Assembly (NCBI GenBank): GCA_030433005.1
Contig: JAUILQ010000028.1
Span: forward strand, 1-63,506
DNA: 63,506 nt
Direction of reading: 5' to 3'
From: Alphaproteobacteria bacterium
GTDB taxonomy: Bacteria > Pseudomonadota > Alphaproteobacteria > Kiloniellales > DSM-21159
Shown here: in pieces, positions 45,499 to 52,742 of the stretch
Position numbering within the stretch: position 1 is the first letter of the stretch
How the letters are laid out: every line of letters begins with the position of its first letter
Position numbers and translations under genes: made by a program
Notes under the pieces: generated by a model
Told to the model about the DNA's origin: nothing
The model's input: only the letters and a program-made list of their open reading frames with translations
Database searches by the model: none

Positions 45499-45653
45499 TG
45501 CCGTCTCGCCTCGTTCTCGATCGCCATGGACAGGCAAACCCGTCGATACGCCGCGCGTTCCCCCCGCCACGTCCCTGCCCCGGTATTGCCCCGCTTCGCG
45601 GCCGCGACTCGACCATCTTCGGCCGGCGAAGGCAAGGCGCGAGGCCGGGCCAG

Positions 45654-45950
45654 CTACTCCCTGCCCGCGTCGCGCGCGGCGGTCCTTGGCGGGGCGGTCT
45701 TGGCCGGGGCGGTCTTTGCCGGGGCGGTCCCGTCCGGCGCGGCGGCGTCGGCGCCGGGCGCCCCGCCGGCCAATGCCAGGGCCTCGTCGAGCACGGCCTC
45801 GTCGCCGATATGGTTGGCGAGCAGCAGGATCAGCTTGGCGGAGAGCCTGGCCGCCTCGTCCTCGGGCAGGTCGCGGTAGACCGCGAGCAGGCGCTCGTAG
45901 AAGCCGTCGGGGTCGCGGAGCCGCGGCTCGGTGTGCAGGCGGGCGGTCAC
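45654..45950 (-). CDS. DUF2783 domain protein
   Basis: This 98-residue protein has the DUF2783 pattern DPDGFYERLLAVYRDLPEDEAARLSAKLILLLANHIGD-like core, here with a low-complexity Ala/Pro/Lys tail (TAPAKTAPAKTAP). DUF2783 genes typically follow an MhpA-like FAD monooxygenase in alphaproteobacteria, as here. It overlaps the monooxygenase stop by 4 nt, so it is translationally coupled. Function unknown; it could be a subunit or chaperone of the monooxygenase (inference). Confidence 0.85.
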   Translation of the reverse strand: MTARLHTEPRLRDPDGFYERLLAVYRDLPEDEAARLSAKLILLLANHIGDEAVLDEALALAGGAPGADAAAPDGTAPAKTAPAKTAPPRTAARDAGRE

Positions 45951-47650
45951 GACGCGACCTGCCGGGCCTCGGCCCGCTCGTCACGGGGCGCCGCGATGCC
46001 GAGCGCCCGGTCGCGGGCGGCGCGCACGGCCGCCGCCTGGAAGCGCGGCCAGCGGGCGGCGAGATGCTGGTCGGGACGGACCAGAAGCGCCGCGCCCGGC
46101 GCCAGACCGTAGCGGCGCGCGACCAGCCCTTCGCCGTCGATCACCAGCGGCAGCCCCGCGGCCTCGCGGGGCCGCGGCGAGACCAGCAGCGGCCGGATCG
46201 CCGGCCGTTCCTCCCCCAGCGCCACGAGGTCCGCGGGCAGCGGCTGCTCGGCCTCGACGGCGAGCAGCAGCACGAAGCCGTGGCCGAGCCGACGCAGCAG
46301 CCAGTCCTCGCCGCCGCCCGGGTCCAGGACCGGCGCGTCGGGACAGGGCGCGCCCGGCGCCAGGACCGGGCCCGCTCCGTCGCGCTCCGCGCAGGGCGTG
46401 GACAGCGGCGAGTCGGCGTTGGCGTAGGGTACGGACAGGCGCCCGGAGTTGACCAGCCGCCGGGCGAAGGCCAGCTCGCCCGACAGCTCCAGCACGGCGT
46501 CGCGGAAGGCGCGGCTGGCCGCGTTCTTCGGCGTGATGAAGTCGGTCGAGCGGGTCGAGTTGAGGATGTTCTCGTCGGCCGCGGGCACGCGCTCGGCATC
46601 GTAGCTGTCGAGCAGCGCCTCGGGCGCCTCGCCGGCGAGCACCGCGGCCAGCTTCCAGCAGAGGTTGTCGGCATCCTGCATGCCGCCGTTGCCGCCACGC
46701 GCGCCGAACGGCGAGACTTGGTGGGCGGCATCGCCCAGGAAGAAGACGCGGCCGTGGCGGAAGCGCTCGAGCCTGCGGCACTGGAAGGTATAGACGCTGA
46801 CCCACTCCAGCTCGAAGGGCCGCTCGCCGAGCATGGCCTGCAGCCGCGGCCGCACGCGCTCCGGCTTCTTTTCCTCTTCGGGATCGGCGTCCCAGCCGAG
46901 CTGGAAGTCGATGCGCCAGACGTCGTCGGCCTGGCGGTGCAGCAGCACCGACTGGCCGGGGTGGAAGGGCGGGTCGAACCAGAACCAGCGCTCGGTCGGG
47001 TAGTCGGCCTTCATGACCACGTCGGCGATCAGGAAGCGGTCCTGGAAGACCTGGCCCCGGAACGCCAGGCCGAGCGAGCGGCGGACCTGCGAGCGCGCGC
47101 CGTCGCAGGCCAGCAGGAAGTCGCAGGTGATGGCGTAGGGCCCGTCGGGCGTCTCGATCTCCAGCCGCACGCAGGCGCCGTCCTGGCGCACCGAGGTCAC
47201 GCGGTTCTTCCAGCGGATCTCGGTCAGGCCGAGCTCGGCGGCGCGCTCGACCAGCCACTCCTCCGGATAGTACTGCTGCAGGTTGACGAAGGCCGGGAAG
47301 GCGTGGCCGGCCTCGGGCAGCAGGTCGAAGCCGTAGACCTGGCGGTCCTTCAGGAAGACCTTGCCGCGGTTCCAGGTGACGCCCTTCTCGCGGATCCGCT
47401 CGCCGACGCCGAGGCGGTCGGCGATCTCCAGGCTGCGCTTGGCGAAGCAGATCGCGCGGCTGCCGAACGACACGGTGTCGTCGTCGTCGAGCAGCAGGGT
47501 CGGCACGCCCCGCGTCGCGAGGTCGACCGCCGCGGTCAGGCCGACTAGGCCGGCGCCGACGACGACGACGGGATGATGCGCCGCCGCGCCGGGCTCCTGG
47601 TCGGCGCAGCGCCGGTAGTCGAAGCGCGGGTTCTGGTAGGTCGTCGGCAC
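45947..47650 (-). CDS. FAD-dependent aromatic-ring monooxygenase, MhpA-like
   Basis: This 567-residue class A flavin monooxygenase has the N-terminal FAD motif PVVVVGAGLVGLTAAVDLA, the middle segment DGARSQVRRSLGL, and the second FAD motif FLGDAAHQVSPFGARGGNGG, plus a C-terminal thioredoxin-like region typical of the phenol/MHP hydroxylase group. It would hydroxylate a phenolic acid with NAD(P)H. In this operon, with homogentisate dioxygenase and FAH, a hydroxyphenylacetate-type substrate is plausible but not shown. Followed by DUF2783 with a 4-nt overlap. Confidence 0.9.
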   Translation of the reverse strand: MPTTYQNPRFDYRRCADQEPGAAAHHPVVVVGAGLVGLTAAVDLATRGVPTLLLDDDDTVSFGSRAICFAKRSLEIADRLGVGERIREKGVTWNRGKVFLKDRQVYGFDLLPEAGHAFPAFVNLQQYYPEEWLVERAAELGLTEIRWKNRVTSVRQDGACVRLEIETPDGPYAITCDFLLACDGARSQVRRSLGLAFRGQVFQDRFLIADVVMKADYPTERWFWFDPPFHPGQSVLLHRQADDVWRIDFQLGWDADPEEEKKPERVRPRLQAMLGERPFELEWVSVYTFQCRRLERFRHGRVFFLGDAAHQVSPFGARGGNGGMQDADNLCWKLAAVLAGEAPEALLDSYDAERVPAADENILNSTRSTDFITPKNAASRAFRDAVLELSGELAFARRLVNSGRLSVPYANADSPLSTPCAERDGAGPVLAPGAPCPDAPVLDPGGGEDWLLRRLGHGFVLLLAVEAEQPLPADLVALGEERPAIRPLLVSPRPREAAGLPLVIDGEGLVARRYGLAPGAALLVRPDQHLAARWPRFQAAAVRAARDRALGIAAPRDERAEARQVAS

Positions 47651-47675
47651 GGGCCTCTCCCCCGTGGTCGAAGGC

Positions 47676-48671
47676 TCAGGGGTTGGCCTCGGCGCCCTTC
47701 ATCGCAGTGCCCTGCTCCAGGGCCTGCCACATCTGGCGGTCGCGCTCGGCGGTCCAGATCTGCGGGTCGGCGATGCCGCGGGCCTCGTCGAAGGCGCGGG
47801 TCACGTCGAACGGCATGCAGTGCTCGAAGATCACCCAGTGGCCGAACTCGGGCTGCAGGCGCGCCATGGTCTCGTCGTAGATCGCCTTCAGCTCCTTGCC
47901 GTCGCGCGCCCCGGCCTCGACCGAGCCGTAGAGCGCGGTCAGGAAGGCCTGGGTGCCGGCGATGCCCTCTTCGACCGCCTGCGGCGTCTGCAGCGCGGCG
48001 CCGCGGCCGGGCACCAGCTTCTCTGGGGCGAGCGCGCGCAGCCGCGCCAGGGTCTCGGGCCAGTCCTTCAGGTAGGCGTCGCCGGTGTAGGGCGTCGCGC
48101 CGTATTCGACCAGGTCGCCGGAGAACAGCACCTTCTCCTGCGGCAGCCAGACCACGGTGTCGCCCTTGGTGTGGCCGCGCCCGAGGTGCAGGATCTGCAC
48201 CTCGCGCTTGCCCAGGAACAGCGTCAGCTTCTGCTCGAACACGATCGTCGGCCAGGTCAGGCCCGGCACCGATTCGATCGAGCGGAACAGGCGCGGGAAG
48301 CGCCCGGCCTCGCTCTCGTAGTCCTGCTGGCCGCGCTCGACGATCAGCTCCCAGGTCGGGCGGCTGGCGATGATGTTTTCGGCGCCGTAGGCCGAGGCGC
48401 CGAGCACGCGCACGGCGTGGTAGTGGCTCAGCACCACATGCTTGATCGGCTTGTCGGTGACCTCGCGGATCCGGCGGATCACGTCCTCGGCCATCACCGG
48501 CGTCGCCTGGGTGTCGACGACCAGCACCGAGTCGTCGCCGATCACGATGCCGGTGTTGGGGTCGCCCTCGGCGGTGTAGGCGTAGAGCCCCTCGCCGAGT
48601 TCGTCGAAGCTGACCTTCTTGTCGGCGAGGTCGTTCTGTGAGGCGAAGCCGCGGGTCGCGGTGGCGGACAT
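47676..48671 (-). CDS. MBL-fold hydrolase-like protein with altered metal motif
   Basis: This 331-residue metallo-beta-lactamase-fold protein shows DDSVLVVDTQATP, then LSHYHAVRVLG in the place of the canonical HxHxDH, so the second metal site lacks its Asp and His. Later ligands are present: LHLGRGHTKGDTVVWLP and LFSGDLVEYG. It is encoded in the homogentisate-type operon between FAH and the FAD monooxygenase. GGAGG precedes the ATG at 48671. It may be a mono-metal thioesterase or lactonase; activity unknown. Confidence 0.88.
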   Translation of the reverse strand: MSATATRGFASQNDLADKKVSFDELGEGLYAYTAEGDPNTGIVIGDDSVLVVDTQATPVMAEDVIRRIREVTDKPIKHVVLSHYHAVRVLGASAYGAENIIASRPTWELIVERGQQDYESEAGRFPRLFRSIESVPGLTWPTIVFEQKLTLFLGKREVQILHLGRGHTKGDTVVWLPQEKVLFSGDLVEYGATPYTGDAYLKDWPETLARLRALAPEKLVPGRGAALQTPQAVEEGIAGTQAFLTALYGSVEAGARDGKELKAIYDETMARLQPEFGHWVIFEHCMPFDVTRAFDEARGIADPQIWTAERDRQMWQALEQGTAMKGAEANP

Positions 48672-48703
48672 GGGGGATTCCTCCGGAAGTCTGCTCGTTC
48701 TGC

Positions 48704-49726
48704 TCAGGCCGGGGCCTTGTAGGGCTCGACGACCTGGTCGATGGCGCCGAAGAGGCTGCGGCCGCCGGCGTCCTTCATCTCGATGGTCACGCGGTCGCCG
48801 AATCTCAGAAAGCCGGTCCTGATCTCGCCGCCCAGGATCTTCTCGACCATGCGCAGCTCGGCGATGCAGGAGTAGCCGAGGCCGCCCTCGGCGACCGGCC
48901 GGCCGGGGCCGCCGTCGGCGTCGCGGTTCGAGATCGTGCCGGAGCCGACGATCGCCCCGGCGCCGAGCGGCCGGGTGCGCGCGGCGTGGGCGACCAGGGT
49001 CGGGAAGTCGAAGGTCATGTCGACGCCGGCGTCGGGCCGGCCGAAGGCCTCGCCGTTGATCGCCGAGAGCATCGGCAGCTTGAGCCGCTGCCCGTCCCAG
49101 GCCTCGCCCAGCTCGTCCGGCGTTACCGCGACCGGCGAGAAGGCGCTCGAGGGCTTGGCCTGGAAGAAGCCGAAACCCTTGGCCAGCTCGCCCGGGATCA
49201 GGTTGCGCAGCGAGACGTCGTTGCACAGCATCAGCAGGCGGATGTGGCCGGCGGCGGCCTCGGCCGAAACGCCCATCGGCACGTCGTCGACGACGACCGC
49301 GACCTCGGCCTCGAAGTCGATGCCCCAGGCCTCGTCGGCCATCAGGATCGGGTCGCGCGGGCCCAGGAAGGCATCGGAGCCGCCCTGGTACATCAGCGGG
49401 TCGCTCCAGAAGGACTCCGGCATCTCGGCGCCGCGCGCCTTGCGCACCAGCTCGACGTGGTTGACGTAGGCGGAGCCGTCGGCCCACTGGTAGGCGCGCG
49501 GCAACGGGGCCGCGCAGTCTGCCGGCTCGAAGGCGAAGGCCTCCGCCGCCGTCCCCGCCTCCAGGGCCGCCGCCTGCTTCTCCAGCTCGGGGGCGACCGA
49601 GTCCCAGACGTCGAGCGCGTCCTGCAGGGTCGGCGCGGCCTGCGCCTCGACCGCGCGGGTCAGGTCGCGGCTGACCAGCGTCAGCGTGCCGTCGCGGCCG
49701 CCGCGCCTGAGGCTGGCGAGCTTCAT
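48704..49726 (-). CDS. Fumarylacetoacetate hydrolase family protein
   Basis: This 340-residue protein has the FAH C-terminal catalytic domain: YQGGSDAFLGPRDPI, the metal-binding acidic motif IDFEAEVAVVVDDVP, LCNDVSLRNLIPGELAKGFGF, and GSGTISN. The N-terminal part (residues 1-100) is the usual SH3-like domain. It probably cleaves fumarylacetoacetate to fumarate and acetoacetate as the last step of the homogentisate route; a related acylpyruvase role cannot be excluded. It lies 5 bp after hmgA on the same strand. Confidence 0.9.
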   Translation of the reverse strand: MKLASLRRGGRDGTLTLVSRDLTRAVEAQAAPTLQDALDVWDSVAPELEKQAAALEAGTAAEAFAFEPADCAAPLPRAYQWADGSAYVNHVELVRKARGAEMPESFWSDPLMYQGGSDAFLGPRDPILMADEAWGIDFEAEVAVVVDDVPMGVSAEAAAGHIRLLMLCNDVSLRNLIPGELAKGFGFFQAKPSSAFSPVAVTPDELGEAWDGQRLKLPMLSAINGEAFGRPDAGVDMTFDFPTLVAHAARTRPLGAGAIVGSGTISNRDADGGPGRPVAEGGLGYSCIAELRMVEKILGGEIRTGFLRFGDRVTIEMKDAGGRSLFGAIDQVVEPYKAPA

Positions 49727-49730
49727 GGCG

Positions 49731-50894
49731 TCACTCCGCCGCCTTGGGGGTCTCGTCCTGCGGTGCCTGCCAGGAGCGCGCGTAGCCCTCGAACTCCGTG
49801 TCGCGGGCCGCCGGGCCGAGCTCCAGCGCGTCGCGGGTGTCGATCATGACCGCATACTCGGAGGTCGCCGGCTTCTTCGGCTGGAAGGCGTTCTTCAGGG
49901 CCTTGGGATGGGGCCCGTGGGTGAAGCCGCAGGGGTGGAAGGTGACCATCCCGGGATGGATGTTGTCGCGGCTGAAGAAGTCGCCGTCGTGGTAGAAGAT
50001 GACCTCGTCGTAGTCGTCGTTGTTGTGGAAGAACGGCACCTTGAGGGCGTCCTCCGCGCTCTCGAAGGGCCGCGGCACGAAGCTGCAGACGACGAAGCGG
50101 TTGCCGACGAAGGTCGTGTGCGCCGAGGGCGGCAGGTGGTAGCGGTGGCTCATCAGCGGGCGGATGTCCCGCAGGTTGATCTTGACCGGCACCAGGTCGC
50201 CCTTCCAGCCGACGGCGTCGAGCGGGTTGAAGGGGTAGGTCACGGTGGAGATCTCGTTGCGCCGCTTGATCCGGACCTGCCACTCGCGCTCGTCCTGCCC
50301 GTCGTCTCTCTGGGCCTCGAAGGCCTCGTCGAGGCGCGGCGTCTCCAGCATCGCCGGGTCGAAGATCGCGTGGTCGCCGACCAGCCCCTTGTCGGGCAGC
50401 ATGTAGCTGCCGTTGGTGCACTCGATCAGCAGCGCGGTGACCGGCTCGCTGGCCTCCAGACGCCACATGGTCGAGCGCGGCAGCACGACGTAGTCGCCGG
50501 CCTCGACGGCGAGGTGGCCGTAGTCGCAGAACAGGTCGCCCGCCCCGGCGTGCACGAACAGCAGCTCGTCGCCGTCGGCGTTGCGCGCCAGATGGTCCAT
50601 TGCCTTCGGCGCGCGCCAGTGGCGCAGGCGGACGGTGGCGTTGAACAGCACCTCGCCGGCGTCGAACGGCGAGGCCTGCTCGTCCTCCAGCCGCGTCAGG
50701 TCGAAGGCGCGCGGCCTCAGCGGGCCCTCCCAGGCGGTCCAGCCGGTCGGCGCGTGGCGGTGGTACATGTGCGTGGCCGGGCCGAAGAAGCCCTCCTTGC
50801 CCATCTCGCGCTCGTAGGTGCCCTCGGGCAGGCCGGCGTGGGCCTGGCGCGAGGCGCGTCCCTCGACGCGCGGCAGGCCGATGTACTTGCGCAT
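49731..50894 (-). CDS. hmgA: Homogentisate 1,2-dioxygenase family protein
   Basis: This 387-residue cupin-fold protein resembles homogentisate 1,2-dioxygenase, which opens homogentisate to maleylacetoacetate with Fe(II). Conserved segments include FGPATHMYHRHAPTGW, LFVHAGAGDLFCDYGHL, PPSAHTTFVGNRFVVCSFVPRPFE, and FHPCGFTHGPHP, which supplies C-terminal metal ligands. It is shorter than the usual ~440 residues because the N-terminal portion is reduced, so it represents the short bacterial variant. It is the first gene of the operon, opposite a MarR gene, with a palindromic operator between. Confidence 0.9.
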   Translation of the reverse strand: MRKYIGLPRVEGRASRQAHAGLPEGTYEREMGKEGFFGPATHMYHRHAPTGWTAWEGPLRPRAFDLTRLEDEQASPFDAGEVLFNATVRLRHWRAPKAMDHLARNADGDELLFVHAGAGDLFCDYGHLAVEAGDYVVLPRSTMWRLEASEPVTALLIECTNGSYMLPDKGLVGDHAIFDPAMLETPRLDEAFEAQRDDGQDEREWQVRIKRRNEISTVTYPFNPLDAVGWKGDLVPVKINLRDIRPLMSHRYHLPPSAHTTFVGNRFVVCSFVPRPFESAEDALKVPFFHNNDDYDEVIFYHDGDFFSRDNIHPGMVTFHPCGFTHGPHPKALKNAFQPKKPATSEYAVMIDTRDALELGPAARDTEFEGYARSWQAPQDETPKAAE

Positions 50895-50953
50895 CGCTCG
50901 GGCCTCCTCCTTGCCGCTCGCGGGAGCTTGTCCCGTCTCGTTCGCGGAAGTAT

Positions 50954-50969
50954 CGTTTCAGGTGAAACG
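50954..50969. promoter_or_regulatory. Palindromic operator between hmgA and the MarR gene
   Basis: CGTTTCA (50954-50960) and its exact complement TGAAACG (50963-50969) flank two G bases, 60 bp before hmgA and 47 bp before the MarR start. The size fits a MarR-family dimer site. It likely controls both genes. Prediction only. Confidence 0.65.
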
Positions 50970-51015
50970 AAGGTCAAGGGAGGCCCCGCCCCTGCCGTGG
51001 GCGGGAGGCAGCGCG

Positions 51016-51534
51016 ATGGACGAGAGCAGCGGCGCGGCGCCACGCCGACGCGGCGAACGGCCGGAGGACTGCGAGGCCGGGCCGTCCGGTTTCTCGCTGG
51101 CCGGCTTCCTGCCCTATCGCCTGTCGGTCGCGACCAACCGCATCTCGCGGGCCTTCGCCCGGCGCTACTCCCAGCGCTTCGGGCTGTCGATCGCCGAGTG
51201 GCGGGTCCTGGCGGTGCTCGGCAGTTTCGCGCCGCTGTCGTCGAACGAGATCTGCGAGCGCACCGCGATGGACAAGGCCAAGGTCAGCCGCGCGGTCGCC
51301 CTGCTGACCGGCAAGGGCCTGGTCGACCGCGCCGCGCACCCGAGCGACCAGCGCCTGCTCCGCCTGTCCCTGAGCGCGCAAGGCCAGGCGACCTTCGAGG
51401 CGGTGGTGCCGATCGCCCAGCGCCTCGAAGCGGAGCTGCTAGAGGGTCTGAGCGCGGAAGAACGCGCCCTGCTCGAGCGCTGCCTGGACCATCTCGACGG
51501 TGCGGTGCGCCGCCTCGAGACCGGCGGGACCTGA
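51016..51534 (+). CDS. MarR-family transcriptional regulator
   Basis: This 172-residue winged-helix regulator has an N-terminal dimer helix, the DNA-recognition segment ICERTAMDKAKVSRAVALLTGKGLV, and the wing with AHPSDQRLLRLSLSAQG, typical of MarR. It is encoded opposite the hmgA operon and so is the likely repressor, released by a phenolic ligand. GGGAGG precedes the ATG at 51016; an in-frame ATG at 50818 lies inside hmgA and was rejected. Confidence 0.92.
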   Translation: MDESSGAAPRRRGERPEDCEAGPSGFSLAGFLPYRLSVATNRISRAFARRYSQRFGLSIAEWRVLAVLGSFAPLSSNEICERTAMDKAKVSRAVALLTGKGLVDRAAHPSDQRLLRLSLSAQGQATFEAVVPIAQRLEAELLEGLSAEERALLERCLDHLDGAVRRLETGGT

Positions 51535-51630
51535 GCGCGACGGCGTTTCGCCGCGCCCCCCGGCCGGAACCCGGTCGCCGCTTGCGCCGTTTCCCGCGAC
51601 AGACATTCCCCCGCAAGGATGGAGACGACG

Positions 51631-51861
51631 ATGACCGACAAGCAGCGCAATCAGGGCGAGGGCAACAAGGAAGCCGATCGCCGCTATCGGGAGAAGGCCC
51701 AGGACTTCGCCGAGACCGCCGACGTCGAGAAGAAGGCGCGCGAGGCGGCCAAGGACGTGAAGGATCCCGAGCAGCCGCTGACCAGCGAGGAGAAGGCCGG
51801 GCGCGACCGTGCGGCCGAGTTCGACCCGCGCGTCCACGACGCCGGCAAGAAGACCCGATGA
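51631..51861 (+). CDS. Small hydrophilic protein of unknown function
   Basis: This 76-residue protein is highly charged and lacks hydrophobic segments or Cys (ADRRYREKAQDFAETADVEKKAREAAKDVK, then AGRDRAAEFDPRVHDAGKKTR at the end, in part). It looks intrinsically disordered, similar to small stress- or DNA-associated proteins. The ATG at 51631 has GGAG 6 nt upstream; an in-frame ATG at 51619 would add four residues. Its stop overlaps the next tiny ORF. No family recognised. Confidence 0.6.
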   Translation: MTDKQRNQGEGNKEADRRYREKAQDFAETADVEKKAREAAKDVKDPEQPLTSEEKAGRDRAAEFDPRVHDAGKKTR

Positions 51862-52064
51862 CCGCTCCCCTCGGCGGACGCGACGGCGGGCCGGATCGCG
51901 GGCAAGACCGCGGGCACGCTCGGCCCGACCAGCCGCCGAGGGAGCAGCAGCGGCGTCCTTCGCCTGCCGACGCCGGCGCCGAGTCGGCGGCGATCCGCAC
52001 GCCCGATCCCCGGGTCGGCAGCGGAAAGCAGCCAGGCGCCGGCGACCGGCGGGGCGATCGCTAG
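51858..52064 (+). CDS. Tiny disordered ORF coupled to the preceding gene
   Basis: This 68-residue reading frame starts at an ATG overlapping the previous stop (ATGA) and encodes a Gly/Asp/Arg/Gln/Pro-rich disordered sequence with no recognisable fold. The coupling and the terminator shortly after its end support expression, but the composition is typical of random high-GC frames. Real coding is uncertain. Confidence 0.35.
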   Translation: MTAPLGGRDGGPDRGQDRGHARPDQPPREQQRRPSPADAGAESAAIRTPDPRVGSGKQPGAGDRRGDR

Positions 52065-52084
52065 CGTCCCCGACCGGCCGGGCC

Positions 52085-52157
52085 GGCCATCGCGAGCGAT
52101 GGCCCGAGCGGGATCGACCGTCGCCGGAAGCCGGCTTCTGTCGATCCCGACTTTTTT
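52085..52157 (+). terminator. Intrinsic terminator after the small-ORF pair
   Basis: CGGGATCGAC (52109-52118) pairs with GTCGATCCCG (52140-52149) around an inner GCCGG/CCGGC hairpin, followed by six T at 52152-52157. A separate perfect hairpin GGCCATCGC/GCGATGGCC lies just before it (52085-52104). This is the clearest intrinsic terminator in the window. Confidence 0.85.
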
Positions 52158-52742
52158 CGGCGTCGCTGCGGCAGGAGACCCGAGGCCGAGGCGGCGCAGC
52201 GGCCTTCCACCAAAGGTAGTTTTTACCGAGCCGACCGGCGCGGGCGCGTCGCCGCGGACTCGCCGCGCGGCAATCTTGCGTCGTAAGAACGCTTGCTTTC
52301 TTCGCGGATGAGGAGGTGCGCGGCGCGGCGACGTTGTTCGGCTCGCTGGCGGCTCTCGCTTCGCCTCGTTAACCAACGGCCGCTCTTCTCGCCCGGGTAG
52401 AGCGGGCGTATGGTAAATATTGCGCGCATTCCCTTTGTCGAATACGTCGTCGACCCCGGGACAGTGGGCGTTCGACTCGGTCAGAAGACGAATGTTTACA
52501 AATTTTATACGAAATTTAACTCTCTCTTTCGCGTCTCCCACTGCCATAAATTGCATGCGAACGGGCTCCGGCGTGCCAACCGGCGCTTGAATAGATGTCC
52601 CGATTGGGGAGTGGCCGGGGGGTGGCGGCCGGGTCGGGGCAGATAAGGCGTTCGCGAGGGAAGCAAGGCCGGCAGCGCTTCATCCGAGAACGGCAAGGCG
52701 TGTCACGGTAGCGAAGCACCGGCCAGGGTGGGGACGCGTGCC
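52158..52742. other. AT-richer non-coding leader upstream of the giant repeat gene
   Basis: These 585 bases contain no convincing gene. Around 52400-52560 the composition drops sharply in G+C, with TTTACA at 52495-52500 followed by A/T-rich sequence including TATACG and ATTTAAC. It is a likely promoter and regulatory zone for the giant gene, whose ATG is at 52743. A -35/-10 pair with standard spacing could not be fixed. Small open frames here on either strand lack coding features. Confidence 0.55.
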
